A stretch of DNA of 64,000 nt from Acinetobacter pittii (GCF_034067285.1 NZ_CP139286.1:2976001-3040000), one strand, 5' to 3'. Positions 17,481 to 27,397 are shown, counted from the first letter of the stretch. Translations and numbers: made by a program. Notes: generated from the letters alone by a model not told the origin.

Positions 17481-18710
17481 TTAAGCAATTTTTCCATCAA
17501 TAATGCCCTTTTCCTTTAAGGCGGCCAGTTCATCTGCTGTTTTAAATCTCGATAAGATTTGAGTAGTATGTTCACCAAGCTCTGGCGGTGCATGATGATA
17601 TTCGACCGGAGTATCAGACAGTTTGATTGGTGAACCAATCGTTTGGAAGTTTTCATTTAAACGATGAGGAATATTCACCACCAAATTGCGATGTACGATT
17701 TGTGGTTCAGCCAAAGCATCTTCAACAGAGTTGATAACACCTACAGGTACTTTTAAGGCATGAATCATGTCGACCCATTCTTTGGCAGTTTTTCGCAAAA
17801 AGTGTTCCGACAATAAAGGAATCAGTTCATTTCGATATTTTACGCGGTCTTGGTTGCGCACAAACTTTTCATTTTCGAGCAGTTCTGGATAGCCAATCGC
17901 AATACATAAATCTTTAAACTGTTTATCGTTACCACAAGCAATAATAAATTCTTTATCTTTAGCCTTAAAAGTCTGATACGGCACGATACTCGGATGTTGA
18001 TTACCCATGCGCTGTGGTGCTTTACCCAAAGCTAAATAGTTCATTCCCTGATTTGCCAGTGCCGCGACCTGCACATCAAGGAGTGACATATCAATATATT
18101 GACCACGTCCCGTGTGCGAGCGTGCAATCAAAGCTGCCTGAATGGCAATAGTTGAATACAATCCAGTTTGAATATCTACAACAGCCACGCCAACCTTTTG
18201 CGCACCACCACCTGCCACATCATCAGGCTCACCAGTAATGCTCATTAAGCCAGACATACCCTGAATAATAAAATCATAGCCAGGTTCTTCTGCACGAGGT
18301 CCGTCCTGTCCAAACCCAGTAATGGAGCAATACACAATATTTGGGTTGAGCTCGCTTAATGACGCATAGTCCAAGCCATATTTAGCCAAAGACCCTGTTT
18401 TGTAATTTTCAATAACGACATCGGCAGTTTTGGCAATTTCATAAATTAAAGCCTGACCTTCAGGTGTGGTAATGTCCACTGCAACCGAATATTTATTGCG
18501 GTTAGTACACTGGAAATAACCAGATTCACGGGTCATGTTTCCGTCTTGGTCGGGCATCCATGGTGGTCCCCACATACGGGTGTCATCACCTACTCGAGGA
18601 CGTTCAATTTTAATCACTTCCGCGCCAAGGTCTGCCAAGATTTGCCCGCACCATGGTCCCGCAAGTACACGACTTAAATCTAAAACCCGAATTCCTTGTA
18701 ATGCACCCAT
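17481..18710 (-). CDS. CaiB/BaiF CoA-transferase (glutarate CoA-transferase-like)
   Basis: The 409-residue class III CoA-transferase begins GIRVLDLSRVLAGPWCGQILADLGAEVIK, a family hallmark. The catalytic aspartate is expected at D146 in GYDFIIQ. Genes of this type next to glutaryl-CoA dehydrogenase (gcdG in Pseudomonas, SUGCT in mammals) transfer CoA from succinyl-CoA to glutarate. The neighbouring MFS carrier and gcdH support the same job here, giving a glutarate uptake and activation route to crotonyl-CoA. It lies 50 bp after the MFS gene and is likely co-transcribed with it. Confidence 0.8.
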   Translation of the reverse strand: MGALQGIRVLDLSRVLAGPWCGQILADLGAEVIKIERPRVGDDTRMWGPPWMPDQDGNMTRESGYFQCTNRNKYSVAVDITTPEGQALIYEIAKTADVVIENYKTGSLAKYGLDYASLSELNPNIVYCSITGFGQDGPRAEEPGYDFIIQGMSGLMSITGEPDDVAGGGAQKVGVAVVDIQTGLYSTIAIQAALIARSHTGRGQYIDMSLLDVQVAALANQGMNYLALGKAPQRMGNQHPSIVPYQTFKAKDKEFIIACGNDKQFKDLCIAIGYPELLENEKFVRNQDRVKYRNELIPLLSEHFLRKTAKEWVDMIHALKVPVGVINSVEDALAEPQIVHRNLVVNIPHRLNENFQTIGSPIKLSDTPVEYHHAPPELGEHTTQILSRFKTADELAALKEKGIIDGKIA

Positions 18711-18760
18711 AACGATACCCTTATCTTTTTAGAAGGTACTCAATACCTTCATGTCATTGT

Positions 18761-20083
18761 TTATGATTGTTTTTGCGGATCGTACTGACGATCTTTAATA
18801 AATAAGCCCGGCAATACACCCGCTACAAAATACGCAGCGCCCATCACAATAAAAGCCATGGTAAACGTACCACCCGACGCCAAGAAACCAATGGTAGCTG
18901 GTGCAATCGCTGCCCCGACACGACCAATGTTATAAGCACCGCCAATGGCTGTTCCGCGCACATCAGTTGAAAAACTTTCAGCCATATAAGTCGCATTCAC
19001 ACCGTATGGAATGCCATATAAGAAGCCAAAAGTGATTAATAAATACAAAATGTTGTCAGGGGTATTGAAGAAAATAATGATTGGCAAAAACACGGCGCTG
19101 GCAATTGTTCCAAACACAAAAACAGCACGGCGGTTAAATTTGTCAGCAAGATAACCTGCTAAAATTTTGCCTAGAATCATTGCTGTATATGAACCCACCA
19201 TATAACTGGTTAAGTTTTTAAAGTTCATATGCACTTCTGTTTCTAAATAACTTGGCATCCAGTTGTTAATGCCGTAATAGCCGAACTGCAAGAAGAATGC
19301 TGTGGTCATCCACAACAAAAACATTTTACGGTGCTTAAAGTTATTAAAAATTTGTTTGTAGATACTGCCACTCTTGGGCTTTTCAGCTACAGCTATTTCT
19401 TTAGACTGTTTGTTGCCTTGCAAGCTTTCAATTTTGGTGAGCTGCCAAGATTTTGGCTCCGGCACAAATCGTTGCAGGAAAATATTAACGAAAGCAGGTA
19501 CTACAGTCAGGAAGAATAAAACGCGCCAGCCATGATCTGGAATAATCGCCCCTGCTAACAACGTCGCGGCAATATATCCTACGGTCTGACCCGTCTGTAG
19601 CGTACCCAAGACCGTTGTACGGTAAGTGGTTGGCACATATTCAGCCATTAAGGTATTACATGCCATATAGAGTGCTCCAATTCCTAAAGCACCAATAAAA
19701 CGTAAAGCCATAAATTGCTCGAAGCTTTGCGTAAAACCCAATAAGCAAGTCGCTACCGAAAAGAAGGTTACCGAGTTAGCAATCGTTCGTACACGGCCAA
19801 ACTTGTCACATGCCCAACCACCCAAAATACCGCCAATACCCATCCCAGCCAAAGAAGCACTACCTAAGGCACCTGCTTGAAAGGTACTTAAACCAAACTC
19901 TGCCTTTAAACTGGTCAAGCTATAAGACAGCAGCATAATATCAATGCCATCGACCACCATCGCAAAATAGGCAAATAACAACGCCCATTTCCATGTATGA
20001 GGGCCGATCTTTTCATATGTTCCAAGGTTACTTGGAAATGTAGTTCTCAACTCTTTCGATATTATTTGAACGTCATTGTTCAT
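18761..20083 (-). CDS. MFS transporter, aromatic acid:H+ symporter type
   Basis: The 440-residue protein has twelve predicted helices. It shows the AAHS family entry helix with DGIDIMLLSYSLTSLKAEF and the loop motif GGWACDKFGRVRT. A second half begins near MTTAFFLQFGYYGINNW. AAHS members import aromatic or dicarboxylic acids with protons. Location between gcdH and the glutarate-type CoA-transferase makes glutarate or a related dicarboxylate the best guess. It is a separate unit from gcdH, since a hairpin lies between them. Confidence 0.75.
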   Translation of the reverse strand: MNNDVQIISKELRTTFPSNLGTYEKIGPHTWKWALLFAYFAMVVDGIDIMLLSYSLTSLKAEFGLSTFQAGALGSASLAGMGIGGILGGWACDKFGRVRTIANSVTFFSVATCLLGFTQSFEQFMALRFIGALGIGALYMACNTLMAEYVPTTYRTTVLGTLQTGQTVGYIAATLLAGAIIPDHGWRVLFFLTVVPAFVNIFLQRFVPEPKSWQLTKIESLQGNKQSKEIAVAEKPKSGSIYKQIFNNFKHRKMFLLWMTTAFFLQFGYYGINNWMPSYLETEVHMNFKNLTSYMVGSYTAMILGKILAGYLADKFNRRAVFVFGTIASAVFLPIIIFFNTPDNILYLLITFGFLYGIPYGVNATYMAESFSTDVRGTAIGGAYNIGRVGAAIAPATIGFLASGGTFTMAFIVMGAAYFVAGVLPGLFIKDRQYDPQKQS

Positions 20084-20265
20084 CTTTAGTTCCTCATTTT
20101 CCCAAATGAGTCATCGGTAGCCTACTTATGTTTTCTGTATGACTTAATCTTCTATATTTTCATCATCTTACATTTGGTTTTAAGTACACAGAGGCACATC
20201 TTTACATGAGTATCCTTACGATGAATCTTGTCATTTTCCATAAATTTTTGCGTAAAAATCCCTAA

Positions 20266-20287
20266 AGGTGCTCTCGAAAGAACACCT
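20266..20287 (-). terminator. Terminator after gcdH
   Basis: On the minus strand AGGTGTTC, a short loop, then GAGCACCT, followed a few bases later by GGGATTTTTAC. It lies 23 bp after the gcdH stop. Confidence 0.6.
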
Positions 20288-20309
20288 CGATCCTTTAAAA
20301 ATGAATGAG

Positions 20310-21530
20310 TTAGTTACTAAATGCCGCGATGCCTGTTTGTGCACGGCCTAAAATTAAAGCATGAACGTCATGTGTGCCTTCATAGGTATTTACGACTTCA
20401 AGGTTAACCAAATGGCGTGCTACGCCGAATTCGTCACTAATACCGTTTCCACCCATCATGTCACGTGCCATACGAGCAATATCAAGCGCTTTCCCACAGT
20501 TATTACGCTTAATTAGGGATGTGCCTTCAACTGATGCAATGCCTTCATCTTTCATACGGCCAAAACGTAACGCCACTTGCAAGCCTAATGCAATTTCAGT
20601 TTGCATATCTGCCAGTTTCTTTTGAATTAACTGATTTGCAGCCAACGGACGGCCAAATTGTTTACGGTCCATGGTGTATTGATGTGCGGTATGCCAGCAG
20701 AACTCAGCAGCACCCATAGCGCCCCATGCAATGCCATAACGGGCGCTATTTAGACAGGTAAATGGGCCTTTTAAACCTCGAATTTCAGGGAACGCGTTCT
20801 CTTCAGGTACAAATACGTTATCCATCACGATTTCACCTGTAATCGAGGCACGTAAACCGACCTTGCCATAAATTGCTGGTGCAGATAGACCTTCCCAACC
20901 CTTTTCTAAAATGAAACCGCGAATATCACCAACATTGCCTTCAGCAGAAACTTCTTTTGCCCAGACGACAAATACGTCAGCAATTGGGCTATTGGTAATC
21001 CACATTTTTGCGCCAGTTAAACGGTAACCACCGTCAACTTTTTTAGCGCGGGTAATCATACTGCCCGGGTCTGAGCCATGGTCAGGTTCAGTCAAACCGA
21101 AACAGCCAATGTATTCACCCGTAGCTAGTTTAGGTAAGTACTTCTGCTTTTGCTCTTCGGTACCAAATTCATTAATTGGGACCATCACCAATGAGCTTTG
21201 CACGCTCGCCATAGAGCGGTAGCCCGAATCGACATATTCAATTTCACGCGCAACCAAACCATAACTCACATAGTTTAAACCCGCGCCGCCATATTGCTCA
21301 GGAATGGTTGGACCAAGTAAACCAAGCTCTCCCATTTCACGAAAAATAGACGGATCTGTTTTTTCATGACGGAATTGTTCAAGTACACGGGGTTGCAGTC
21401 GTTCTTGGCAATAGGCATGAGCCGCATCACGAATCATGCGTTCATCTTCGGTAAGCTGCTGCTCAATTAAAAATGGGTCTTGCCAGTTAAATTGAACTTT
21501 TGCTTTTTTTGTTGTCACCATGTGATTCAT
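20310..21530 (-). CDS. gcdH: Glutaryl-CoA dehydrogenase
   Basis: The 406-residue acyl-CoA dehydrogenase has FAD and substrate motifs [16 protein letters not shown] and [15 protein letters not shown]. The catalytic base is the Glu in [16 protein letters not shown]. The N-terminal [22 protein letters not shown] pattern is specific to GcdH. It oxidatively decarboxylates glutaryl-CoA to crotonyl-CoA using electron-transfer flavoprotein in the cytoplasm. A divergent LysR gene lies 245 bp away, as gcdR does in Pseudomonas. Starts at M1 or M4 are both possible. Confidence 0.92.
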   Translation of the reverse strand: MNHMVTTKKAKVQFNWQDPFLIEQQLTEDERMIRDAAHAYCQERLQPRVLEQFRHEKTDPSIFREMGELGLLGPTIPEQYGGAGLNYVSYGLVAREIEYVDSGYRSMASVQSSLVMVPINEFGTEEQKQKYLPKLATGEYIGCFGLTEPDHGSDPGSMITRAKKVDGGYRLTGAKMWITNSPIADVFVVWAKEVSAEGNVGDIRGFILEKGWEGLSAPAIYGKVGLRASITGEIVMDNVFVPEENAFPEIRGLKGPFTCLNSARYGIAWGAMGAAEFCWHTAHQYTMDRKQFGRPLAANQLIQKKLADMQTEIALGLQVALRFGRMKDEGIASVEGTSLIKRNNCGKALDIARMARDMMGGNGISDEFGVARHLVNLEVVNTYEGTHDVHALILGRAQTGIAAFSN

Positions 21531-21573
21531 CGCATCCTCTGCTTGATTTAATCTTCTTTCTTTAACTCGATGT

Positions 21574-21635
21574 TATGCGTGAAAAATGCAGTAATCAAAC
21601 GATAAATGTTCATGCAGATATGCAACTTACGCATA
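21574..21635. promoter_or_regulatory. Inverted repeat in gcdH/lysR divergent promoter
   Basis: TATGCGT (21574-21580) and ACGCATA (21629-21635) are inverted copies flanking a region with ATGCAGATATGCA. Spaced dyads in a divergent LysR promoter often mark regulator binding sites; this is inference from layout. Confidence 0.35.
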
Positions 21636-21775
21636 TTTAAAACAAGACGCGTTAAATTTAGATATTTAATTCATTGTATTTCATTAAAAATGGCTTATTT
21701 TTATACTAAACTTTGATATCTGCATTTAGGTCATATGCTTTTTCGAAATATGACGACAAATAAAAGGATTTATCT

Positions 21776-22723
21776 ATGCGAAGAAGCATCCCGTCTATTC
21801 AGGGCCTGATTTGCTTTGAAAGTGCAGCAAAACATCTAAGTTATACCTATGCTGCGCAAGAGTTATGCATTACCCAAAGCGCAGTCTCTCGCCAAATTCA
21901 GCAGTTAGAAGACTTCTTAGGAGTTGAATTATTTATTCGTACTCGACATGGTGTTGAGCTGACCATTGCAGGACAACAATATTTCAAAAGTATTAAGCCC
22001 TATTTATTGGGGTTAGAGAAATGTACGGCCGATGTGATTTCTCACAAAGGTTTAGGCGGAACTCTAAAATTAGGCGTCGTTCCTACCTTTGCAACGCGCT
22101 GGCTGTTACCCAAACTTCATCTTTTAAATCAAAAGTATCCTGAAATTACCGTTCATTTAGAAACCAGCACCAAGCCTTTTTTATTTAACGATAACATTTT
22201 TGATGCTGCGATTTTTGCAGGTACGCAACAGCAAATTGACCACTGGCCCGGCATACAAGCACATTATTTAATGGATGAAGAAATTGTACCTGTGTGCTCA
22301 CCAAGGTTGATCGAAAAGTATTTTCCAGATGCGGTGATGATCAATGAAAATACCTATGATTTAAGCTGCGAGGATTTGCTAAAAATTCCCCTACTACAAC
22401 AAACCACTCGGCCTAGCATTTGGCAAGAATGGTTTCTGACTCATCACATGCAGCACCCTAAACCTTTTGATGGACAGCGCCATGAGTTATTTTCAATGCT
22501 TGCCGTTGCCGCCAGTCATGACATGGGTATGGCTTTAATTCCGCAAATGTTGATTGAATCTGAACTACAAAAAAAAGAACTGGTGATTGTTTCTAATAAA
22601 AAACTAAAAGGCAGCCGAAAGTACTATCTCATTCACTCAAGCCAAGACATCTCACCGACTATTCAAAAATTTGTTGAGTGGATTTACCAAGAGTTAGAAC
22701 AACTAAAGAGCAATTCAAATTAG
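21776..22723 (+). CDS. gcdR: LysR-family regulator (GcdR/GcvA-like)
   Basis: The 315-residue LTTR begins MRRSIPSIQGLICFESAAKHLSYTYAAQEL and has ITQSAVSRQIQQLEDFLG as its recognition helix region. This arrangement is shared with GcvA-type regulators. It is divergent from gcdH, the arrangement of gcdR/gcdH in Pseudomonas, so it probably activates glutarate catabolism. An AAAAGG ribosome binding site lies just upstream. A bidirectional terminator follows. Confidence 0.8.
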   Translation: MRRSIPSIQGLICFESAAKHLSYTYAAQELCITQSAVSRQIQQLEDFLGVELFIRTRHGVELTIAGQQYFKSIKPYLLGLEKCTADVISHKGLGGTLKLGVVPTFATRWLLPKLHLLNQKYPEITVHLETSTKPFLFNDNIFDAAIFAGTQQQIDHWPGIQAHYLMDEEIVPVCSPRLIEKYFPDAVMINENTYDLSCEDLLKIPLLQQTTRPSIWQEWFLTHHMQHPKPFDGQRHELFSMLAVAASHDMGMALIPQMLIESELQKKELVIVSNKKLKGSRKYYLIHSSQDISPTIQKFVEWIYQELEQLKSNSN

Positions 22724-22753
22724 CTGAGTCACTTTGTGCGTTCTATACACATA

Positions 22754-22790
22754 AAAAAAGATTGTAATTGATGAGATCACAATCTTTTTA
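22754..22790. terminator. Bidirectional terminator
   Basis: AAAAAAAGATTGT and ACAATCTTTTTAG form a stem with A and T flanks between the convergent lysR and dehydrogenase genes. Confidence 0.8.
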
Positions 22791-22812
22791 GTTAAGCATA
22801 AATGACTTTGAA

Positions 22813-23988
22813 TTAATGACTCATCAATTGAATATCTGAACCGCTAAGTTTAGGGTCAATCAAGATTTTGGCATGTTGTTCAGGGTCACGTAATGCTTCA
22901 AATGCACTCGTAACCCCCTCTAAACCAACGACACCGGTAATGAGCGGTGAGCAATTCACCTTACCTTCTGCAATCATATGCAGCGCATCTCTAAACTCAA
23001 GCGGTGTATATCCCAACACAAACTGAATTTCTAACTCTTTATTAATTGCAAGTGCGGGTTCTATTTTGTCACTTTGCATGCATACCCCCACCCCAACAAT
23101 TCGGGAAAATAAAGGTGCACCTTCAATAATTTGCTTTAAAACACCCGGTACACCCACACACTCAAAAATAACAGGACGTTTTGGCAGAGCACCTAACTTA
23201 TCAATCATGCGCCATCCATGCCACCAAGGTAAGCGTGTCGCTTGCAACTTATCAAACAGCCCCATACCCATATTAATCGCGTCTGAAACATTGCCAAGCA
23301 AACCAAATTCTTTCCAGTTGGCAAATGGCGATGTCTCTTTAGGGTCTACTACAATATCAGCACCACATTGCTCGGCAAGCTTACGACGGTTTGGTGAAAA
23401 GTCACTGGCAACCACGGTTTTAACTCCCGCAGCTTTAAGCATTAATATAACGCCTAGCCCAACAGGTCCGCAGCCAATCACAATAGCAGGCTCACTGGTT
23501 TTCACACGGCTACGGCGAACGGCATGCAATGCAACCGCCATAGGTTCAGTCATGGCGGCGCTATCAGCATCCAAGCCATTGGGTACTTCAAACATCAAGC
23601 TCGATTGGGCCAATACTTGCTCGGCATAACCACCGGAAGCATTTGGAGAAAGCCCTGTAGACAAGTACCCATGCTGATCTACATTTAAAAGCGGCATTGC
23701 GCAAACAAGTGTATCGGCTTTAAATTTGTGACGTGTTTTTGGGCCGTAGTCTAAAACCTTGCCACAGAACTCATGTCCTAGTACAAATGGGTCTGTAGAC
23801 TTGGCTAAACCATTAAACCCGACACGTGCTGCCAGATCATGCATGTGGTCGCAGTGATGCTGCATATGTAAATCAGAGCCACAAATTCCACATCGCACCA
23901 CTTCCAATAACACCTGCCCTTTTGCAGGCGTTAAGTTCGGTTGGTCCACCACTTGTAATTTTGCTTGATGACAAAGTACCGACTTCAT
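22813..23988 (-). CDS. Zinc-dependent medium-chain alcohol dehydrogenase
   Basis: The 391-residue MDR-family dehydrogenase has the catalytic zinc motif CGICGSDLH and GHEFCGKV. The cofactor motif is GCGPVGLGVI in a Rossmann fold at about 170-175. The four-cysteine structural zinc loop usual after the GHE motif is absent. A long insertion around residues 45-65 (CDHMHDLAARVGF) is also unusual. The substrate cannot be assigned, and threonine- or butanediol-dehydrogenase-like annotations would be guesses. It stands alone on the minus strand. Confidence 0.75.
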   Translation of the reverse strand: MKSVLCHQAKLQVVDQPNLTPAKGQVLLEVVRCGICGSDLHMQHHCDHMHDLAARVGFNGLAKSTDPFVLGHEFCGKVLDYGPKTRHKFKADTLVCAMPLLNVDQHGYLSTGLSPNASGGYAEQVLAQSSLMFEVPNGLDADSAAMTEPMAVALHAVRRSRVKTSEPAIVIGCGPVGLGVILMLKAAGVKTVVASDFSPNRRKLAEQCGADIVVDPKETSPFANWKEFGLLGNVSDAINMGMGLFDKLQATRLPWWHGWRMIDKLGALPKRPVIFECVGVPGVLKQIIEGAPLFSRIVGVGVCMQSDKIEPALAINKELEIQFVLGYTPLEFRDALHMIAEGKVNCSPLITGVVGLEGVTSAFEALRDPEQHAKILIDPKLSGSDIQLMSH

Positions 23989-24390
23989 TTGAGCGCTTCC
24001 TATTTCTTCTTTTTCATTTACTTGCCAGAAATAGATTTCTACAGATAAATTAATCGCTTTATCAGTTTGGTCTTTAGCAAGCCTTTATTCATCTTTACAA
24101 CTAAAAGGCAAAATACCAATGACCATTCTTCAGCCAATCCACTCTTAAAGAGTCAACAAAAAACAGGCTCAGCGAAATTAAAAACAATAAAAATCTTGAT
24201 GCTCGTATCTTACACAGACTGCGTTGTCTTCTTAGGCCAGAACAATGTCATCAAAATTAAAACTTATACAAATATAGTAAGTTCAAAAAACTCAACTCAA
24301 CGCTTTTCACAAAAACATAGCAAAACCAAACTTTTATCAGCAGTCTTAAACAGGCATGATGAATTAATACAAACAGATAAGAAGAAATCT
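23989..24390. other. Intergenic region before add
   Basis: This stretch of about 400 bp separates the divergent dehydrogenase and adenosine deaminase genes. An open frame continues upstream of add to 24067 but is low-complexity (K/N/T-rich) and lacks homology-like character. It probably holds both promoters, but I see no distinct operator. Confidence 0.4.
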
Positions 24391-25386
24391 ATGATTACAA
24401 AAACCCTTCCGCTTACAGATATACACCGTCATCTTGATGGCAACATCCGCATTCAAACCATTTTAGACTTGGGGCAACAATACAATTTAGATTTACCTGC
24501 CTACGACATTGAATCTTTACGCCCGCATGTACAAGTGATGGATAACCAACCTGACTTATTAAGTTTCTTATCAAAGCTCGATTGGGGCGTAAAGGTATTA
24601 GCGAGCCTAGATGCCTGCAAACGTATTGCTTTTGAAAACATGCAAGATGCAGCACAGCAAGATCTAGATTATGTAGAGCTGCGTTTTTCACCAGGTTATA
24701 TGGGAATGACACATCAACTCCCCCTTGAAGGTGTTGTCGAAGCAGTTATTGCTGGTGTGAAAGAAGGCAGTCAAGCTTACGGGGTAAAAGCGAATTTAAT
24801 TGGCATTATGAGCCGTACTTTTGGTCAAGAAGCCTGCGAAAAAGAGTTAAATGCTCTACTCGCCCATAAAAATGATATTAAAGCGTTGGATCTCGCTGGA
24901 GATGAGCTTGGTTTTCCGGGTAATTTATTTATTGATCACTTTAAAAGAGCACGTGATGCAGGTTGGCATATTACAGTACATGCAGGCGAAGCTGCTGGTC
25001 CTGAAAGTATTTGGCAAGCTATTGAAGAATTAGGTGCTGAACGAATTGGACATGGTGTTAAAGCAGTTCAAGATTTAAAACTTTTAGATTATTTGGCTAA
25101 ACATGAGATTGGTATTGAATCTTGCCTCACTTCAAACATTCAAACCAATACAGTACCCTCACTAGCAGAACATCCATTAAAGACTTTTTTAGAACATGGT
25201 GTGCTTGCCACTATTAATACAGATGACCCTGCGGTAGAAGGCATTGAGATACAACATGAGTATTTAACTGCTGCCCCTTTAGCTGGTTTAAGTCCTGAGC
25301 AAATTTATACAGCTCAAGAAAATGGACTAAAGATCGCATTCTTATCAGAACAAGAAAAAGATGAGTTAAGGCAAAAATATCAATAA
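24391..25386 (+). CDS. add: Adenosine deaminase
   Basis: The start chosen at 24391 ([17 protein letters not shown]) gives 331 residues, normal for the family; the in-frame extension to 24067 looks non-coding. Zinc and catalytic motifs are present: HRHLDG near the N-terminus, [18 protein letters not shown] and NTDDPAV. The enzyme hydrolyses adenosine (and deoxyadenosine) to inosine and ammonia in the cytosol for purine salvage. The gene is followed without any gap by a 7-bp tandem repeat that starts at the last base of its stop codon. Confidence 0.9.
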   Translation: MITKTLPLTDIHRHLDGNIRIQTILDLGQQYNLDLPAYDIESLRPHVQVMDNQPDLLSFLSKLDWGVKVLASLDACKRIAFENMQDAAQQDLDYVELRFSPGYMGMTHQLPLEGVVEAVIAGVKEGSQAYGVKANLIGIMSRTFGQEACEKELNALLAHKNDIKALDLAGDELGFPGNLFIDHFKRARDAGWHITVHAGEAAGPESIWQAIEELGAERIGHGVKAVQDLKLLDYLAKHEIGIESCLTSNIQTNTVPSLAEHPLKTFLEHGVLATINTDDPAVEGIEIQHEYLTAAPLAGLSPEQIYTAQENGLKIAFLSEQEKDELRQKYQ

Positions 25387-25503
25387 CAGAGAACAGAGAA
25401 CAGAGAACAGAGAACAGAGAACAGAGAACAGAGAACAGAGAACAGAGAACAGAGAACAGAGAACAGAGAACAGAGAACAGAGAACAGAGAACAGAGAACA
25501 GAG
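25386..25503. repeat. Heptanucleotide tandem repeat (ACAGAGA)n
   Basis: Sixteen perfect copies of ACAGAGA plus a six-base partial copy (118 bp) run directly from the add stop codon. No unit varies. The array is non-coding and lies in the add 3' untranslated region. Such perfect short-unit arrays are prone to copy-number change. Confidence 0.95.
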
Positions 25504-25562
25504 CTTATATAAAGAAATTCAAAGATTGGAGTATGTATGAATTAAAATTTCGAACTAGAAAA

Positions 25563-25597
25563 CAAAAAAATCCCTTCTATCTGTAAGACTAGAAGAA
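25563..25597 (-). terminator. Terminator of tRNA operon
   Basis: On the minus strand CTTCTA, a loop, TAGAAG, then GGGATTTTTTTG. It lies about 50 bp after the last tRNA-Pro. Confidence 0.7.
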
Positions 25598-25646
25598 ATG
25601 ATTTTAATATTTGGGATATTTTAGAAAGCTTGAACGCTTTTAAATA

Positions 25647-25723
25647 TGGTCGGAGCAGTAGGATTCGAACCTACGACCCCCTGGTCCCAAACCAGGTGCA
25701 CTACCAGGCTGTGCTATGCTCCG
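25647..25723 (-). tRNA. tRNA-Pro(TGG), copy 1
   Basis: A 77-nt cloverleaf with the acceptor stem CGGAGCA/TGCTCCG. The anticodon is TGG in the loop of CCTGGTTTGGGACCAGG, the T-arm is GGTTCGAATCC, and an encoded CCA end is present. It is the last tRNA of the operon and appears identical to the copy at 25970. Confidence 0.95.
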
Positions 25724-25727
25724 AAAT

Positions 25728-25804
25728 TGGGGTGAATGACGGGATTCGAACCCGCGACAACTGGAATCACAATCCAGGGCTCTACCAACTGAGCTACATC
25801 CACC
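25728..25804 (-). tRNA. tRNA-His(GTG)
   Basis: A 77-nt tRNA with the extra 5' G (G-1) opposite C73 that identifies histidine tRNA. The anticodon is GTG in CTGGATTGTGATTCCAG, the T-arm is GGTTCGAATCC and CCA is encoded. Confidence 0.95.
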
Positions 25805-25836
25805 ATCAAATAAGTTCTATGTACCAAGCTACCGAA

Positions 25837-25913
25837 TGGCGCGCCTGACAGGATTCGAACCTGTGACCATCCGCTTAGAAGGCGGATGCTCTATCCAACT
25901 GAGCTACAGGCGC
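25837..25913 (-). tRNA. tRNA-Arg(TCT)
   Basis: A 77-nt tRNA with acceptor GCGCCTG/CAGGCGC, anticodon TCT in CCGCCTTCTAAGGCGG, T-arm GGTTCGAATCC and encoded CCA. Confidence 0.95.
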
Positions 25914-25969
25914 TTAACCGATGATGCTTATCATGCGATACTTCGCCGATCTTAAAATATTATTTTAAG

Positions 25970-26046
25970 TGGTCGGAGCAGTAGGATTCGAACCTACGAC
26001 CCCCTGGTCCCAAACCAGGTGCACTACCAGGCTGTGCTATGCTCCG
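25970..26046 (-). tRNA. tRNA-Pro(TGG), copy 2
   Basis: This is the first tRNA transcribed in the operon and appears the same as the copy at 25647-25723, including the encoded CCA. The order on the transcript is Pro-Arg-His-Pro. Confidence 0.95.
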
Positions 26047-26093
26047 ATCTATCTCAGCTTTTGCTGTATCGCACATCGTGCGGTACGGTGTGC

Positions 26094-26122
26094 ATTCTAG
26101 GCGCGACGCCCTCAGACGTCAA
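26094..26122 (-). promoter_or_regulatory. Sigma70 promoter of tRNA operon
   Basis: On the minus strand TTGACG (-35, plus 26117-26122), a 17-bp spacer, then TAGAAT (-10, plus 26094-26099). The GC-rich spacer end and discriminator are as in stringently controlled stable-RNA promoters. It lies about 48 bp before the first tRNA. Confidence 0.8.
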
Positions 26123-26188
26123 CACCTATTCTCAAAAAAAGTTAAAAATCCTTATCAAATGTATATTTAACAAGCATTTTGAGGTTTT

Positions 26189-27253
26189 TTAACGTTTTAA
26201 CGATGCACTAAAGGCTAACATTCGATCTAAAGGCATTTTGGCACGTTCAGCAAGCGCTGGATCGACGTGTATTTCCTGATCACCTTTTTGTAAAACTTCT
26301 AAAATTCCGTCAAGTTCATTCATTGCCATCCACGGACAGTGCGCACATGAACGACAAGTTGCCCCCTCACCCGCTGTTGGCGCTTCAACTAAAATCTTAT
26401 TCGGTACAGCTTGCTGCATTTTGTAGAAAATACCGCGGTCTGTTGCCACAATGAGTCTTTCGTTTGGCAAAGTCTGCGCAGCTTTAATGAGTTGAGACGT
26501 ACTACCTACCGCGTCCGCAATTTCTACAACTGACTCTGGTGACTCAGGATGTACCAATACAGCAGCGTCTGGATACAGTGCTTTCATGTTGGCAATACCA
26601 CGCGCACGGAATTCTTCATGCACAATACATGCGCCATCCCAAAGCAACATATCTGCACCAGTTTTCTTCTGAATATAGCGACCTAAGTGCTGATCTGGTG
26701 CCCAAATAATTTTTTCACCTAAGCTGTCTAGATGCTCAACAATTTCAACCGCACAGCTTGATGTCACGACCCAATCTGCACGTGCTTTAACAGCAGCCGA
26801 TGTATTAGCATAAACAACTACAGTGTGGTCAGGGTGCTGATCACAAAATGCCGTGAACTCATCGACAGGACAGCCCAAATCAAGTGAACAGGTTGCTTCA
26901 AGTGTCGGCATTAAAATTGTTTTTTCAGGAGACAGAATTTTTGCTGTTTCTCCCATAAACTTAACACCGGCCACAACCAGTGTTGAGGCAGCATGATCTC
27001 GTCCGAAACGGGCCATTTCTAAAGAGTCAGAAACGCATCCACCAGTTTTTTCGGCAAGTTCTTGTACTTCAGGGTCGCAATAATAATGAGCAACAAGGAC
27101 AGCATCACGTTTTTTGAGCTCTGCTTCGATCTGTGCAAACTTTTGCTGTTTTGCTTCTTCACTTAAGCGATTGTCTTTTGGCTCACCTAAACGGTCTAAA
27201 TGCGCTTGTACAATGTTTTTTGCATCGTTGGCAATTAAAGTCGCATCACTCAT
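26189..27253 (-). CDS. nadA: Quinolinate synthase A
   Basis: The 354-residue enzyme condenses iminoaspartate with dihydroxyacetone phosphate to quinolinate in NAD synthesis. It uses a [4Fe-4S] cluster. Three cysteines fit the known ligand spacing: C122 (ATCSLD), C209 (GACIVHE) and C306, the last within a CxxCxxC run at 300-306. [14 protein letters not shown] near residue 54 is a strong family motif. It is a single gene with no nadB or nadC nearby. Confidence 0.95.
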   Translation of the reverse strand: MSDATLIANDAKNIVQAHLDRLGEPKDNRLSEEAKQQKFAQIEAELKKRDAVLVAHYYCDPEVQELAEKTGGCVSDSLEMARFGRDHAASTLVVAGVKFMGETAKILSPEKTILMPTLEATCSLDLGCPVDEFTAFCDQHPDHTVVVYANTSAAVKARADWVVTSSCAVEIVEHLDSLGEKIIWAPDQHLGRYIQKKTGADMLLWDGACIVHEEFRARGIANMKALYPDAAVLVHPESPESVVEIADAVGSTSQLIKAAQTLPNERLIVATDRGIFYKMQQAVPNKILVEAPTAGEGATCRSCAHCPWMAMNELDGILEVLQKGDQEIHVDPALAERAKMPLDRMLAFSASLKR

Positions 27254-27356
27254 AAAACGTCTTCTCTATCCTTCATGCTGGCATACCTGCTCGCATATAA
27301 CGTTACTGCTTAAATGATTTACGGATTGAATCATTTAATATCAAAAGATGGGGCTA

Positions 27357-27381
27357 ATAAAAAAGCCTCTTTGTCGAGGCT
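27357..27381 (-). terminator. Terminator after argJ
   Basis: On the minus strand AGCCTC-GACAAA-GAGGCT followed by TTTTTTA, 17 bp after the argJ stop. Confidence 0.85.
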
Positions 27382-27397
27382 TGATTATAACTGATAT

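Noticed and set aside
23066..23629. 187-residue ORF opposite the zinc dehydrogenase gene
   Set aside because: It is a shadow frame of a well-supported gene on the other strand and has no family features.
24067..24390. N-terminal extension of adenosine deaminase by 108 residues
   Set aside because: The extension is low-complexity and the family N-terminus starts at 24391 just before the HRHLDG motif.
25386..25503. CRISPR array
   Set aside because: The 7-bp units are directly adjacent without spacers, and there are no cas genes.
25630..25848. 72-residue ORF with SGSSRIRTYDP-like sequence
   Set aside because: It is the antisense translation of tRNA-Pro and tRNA-His genes, a common false annotation.
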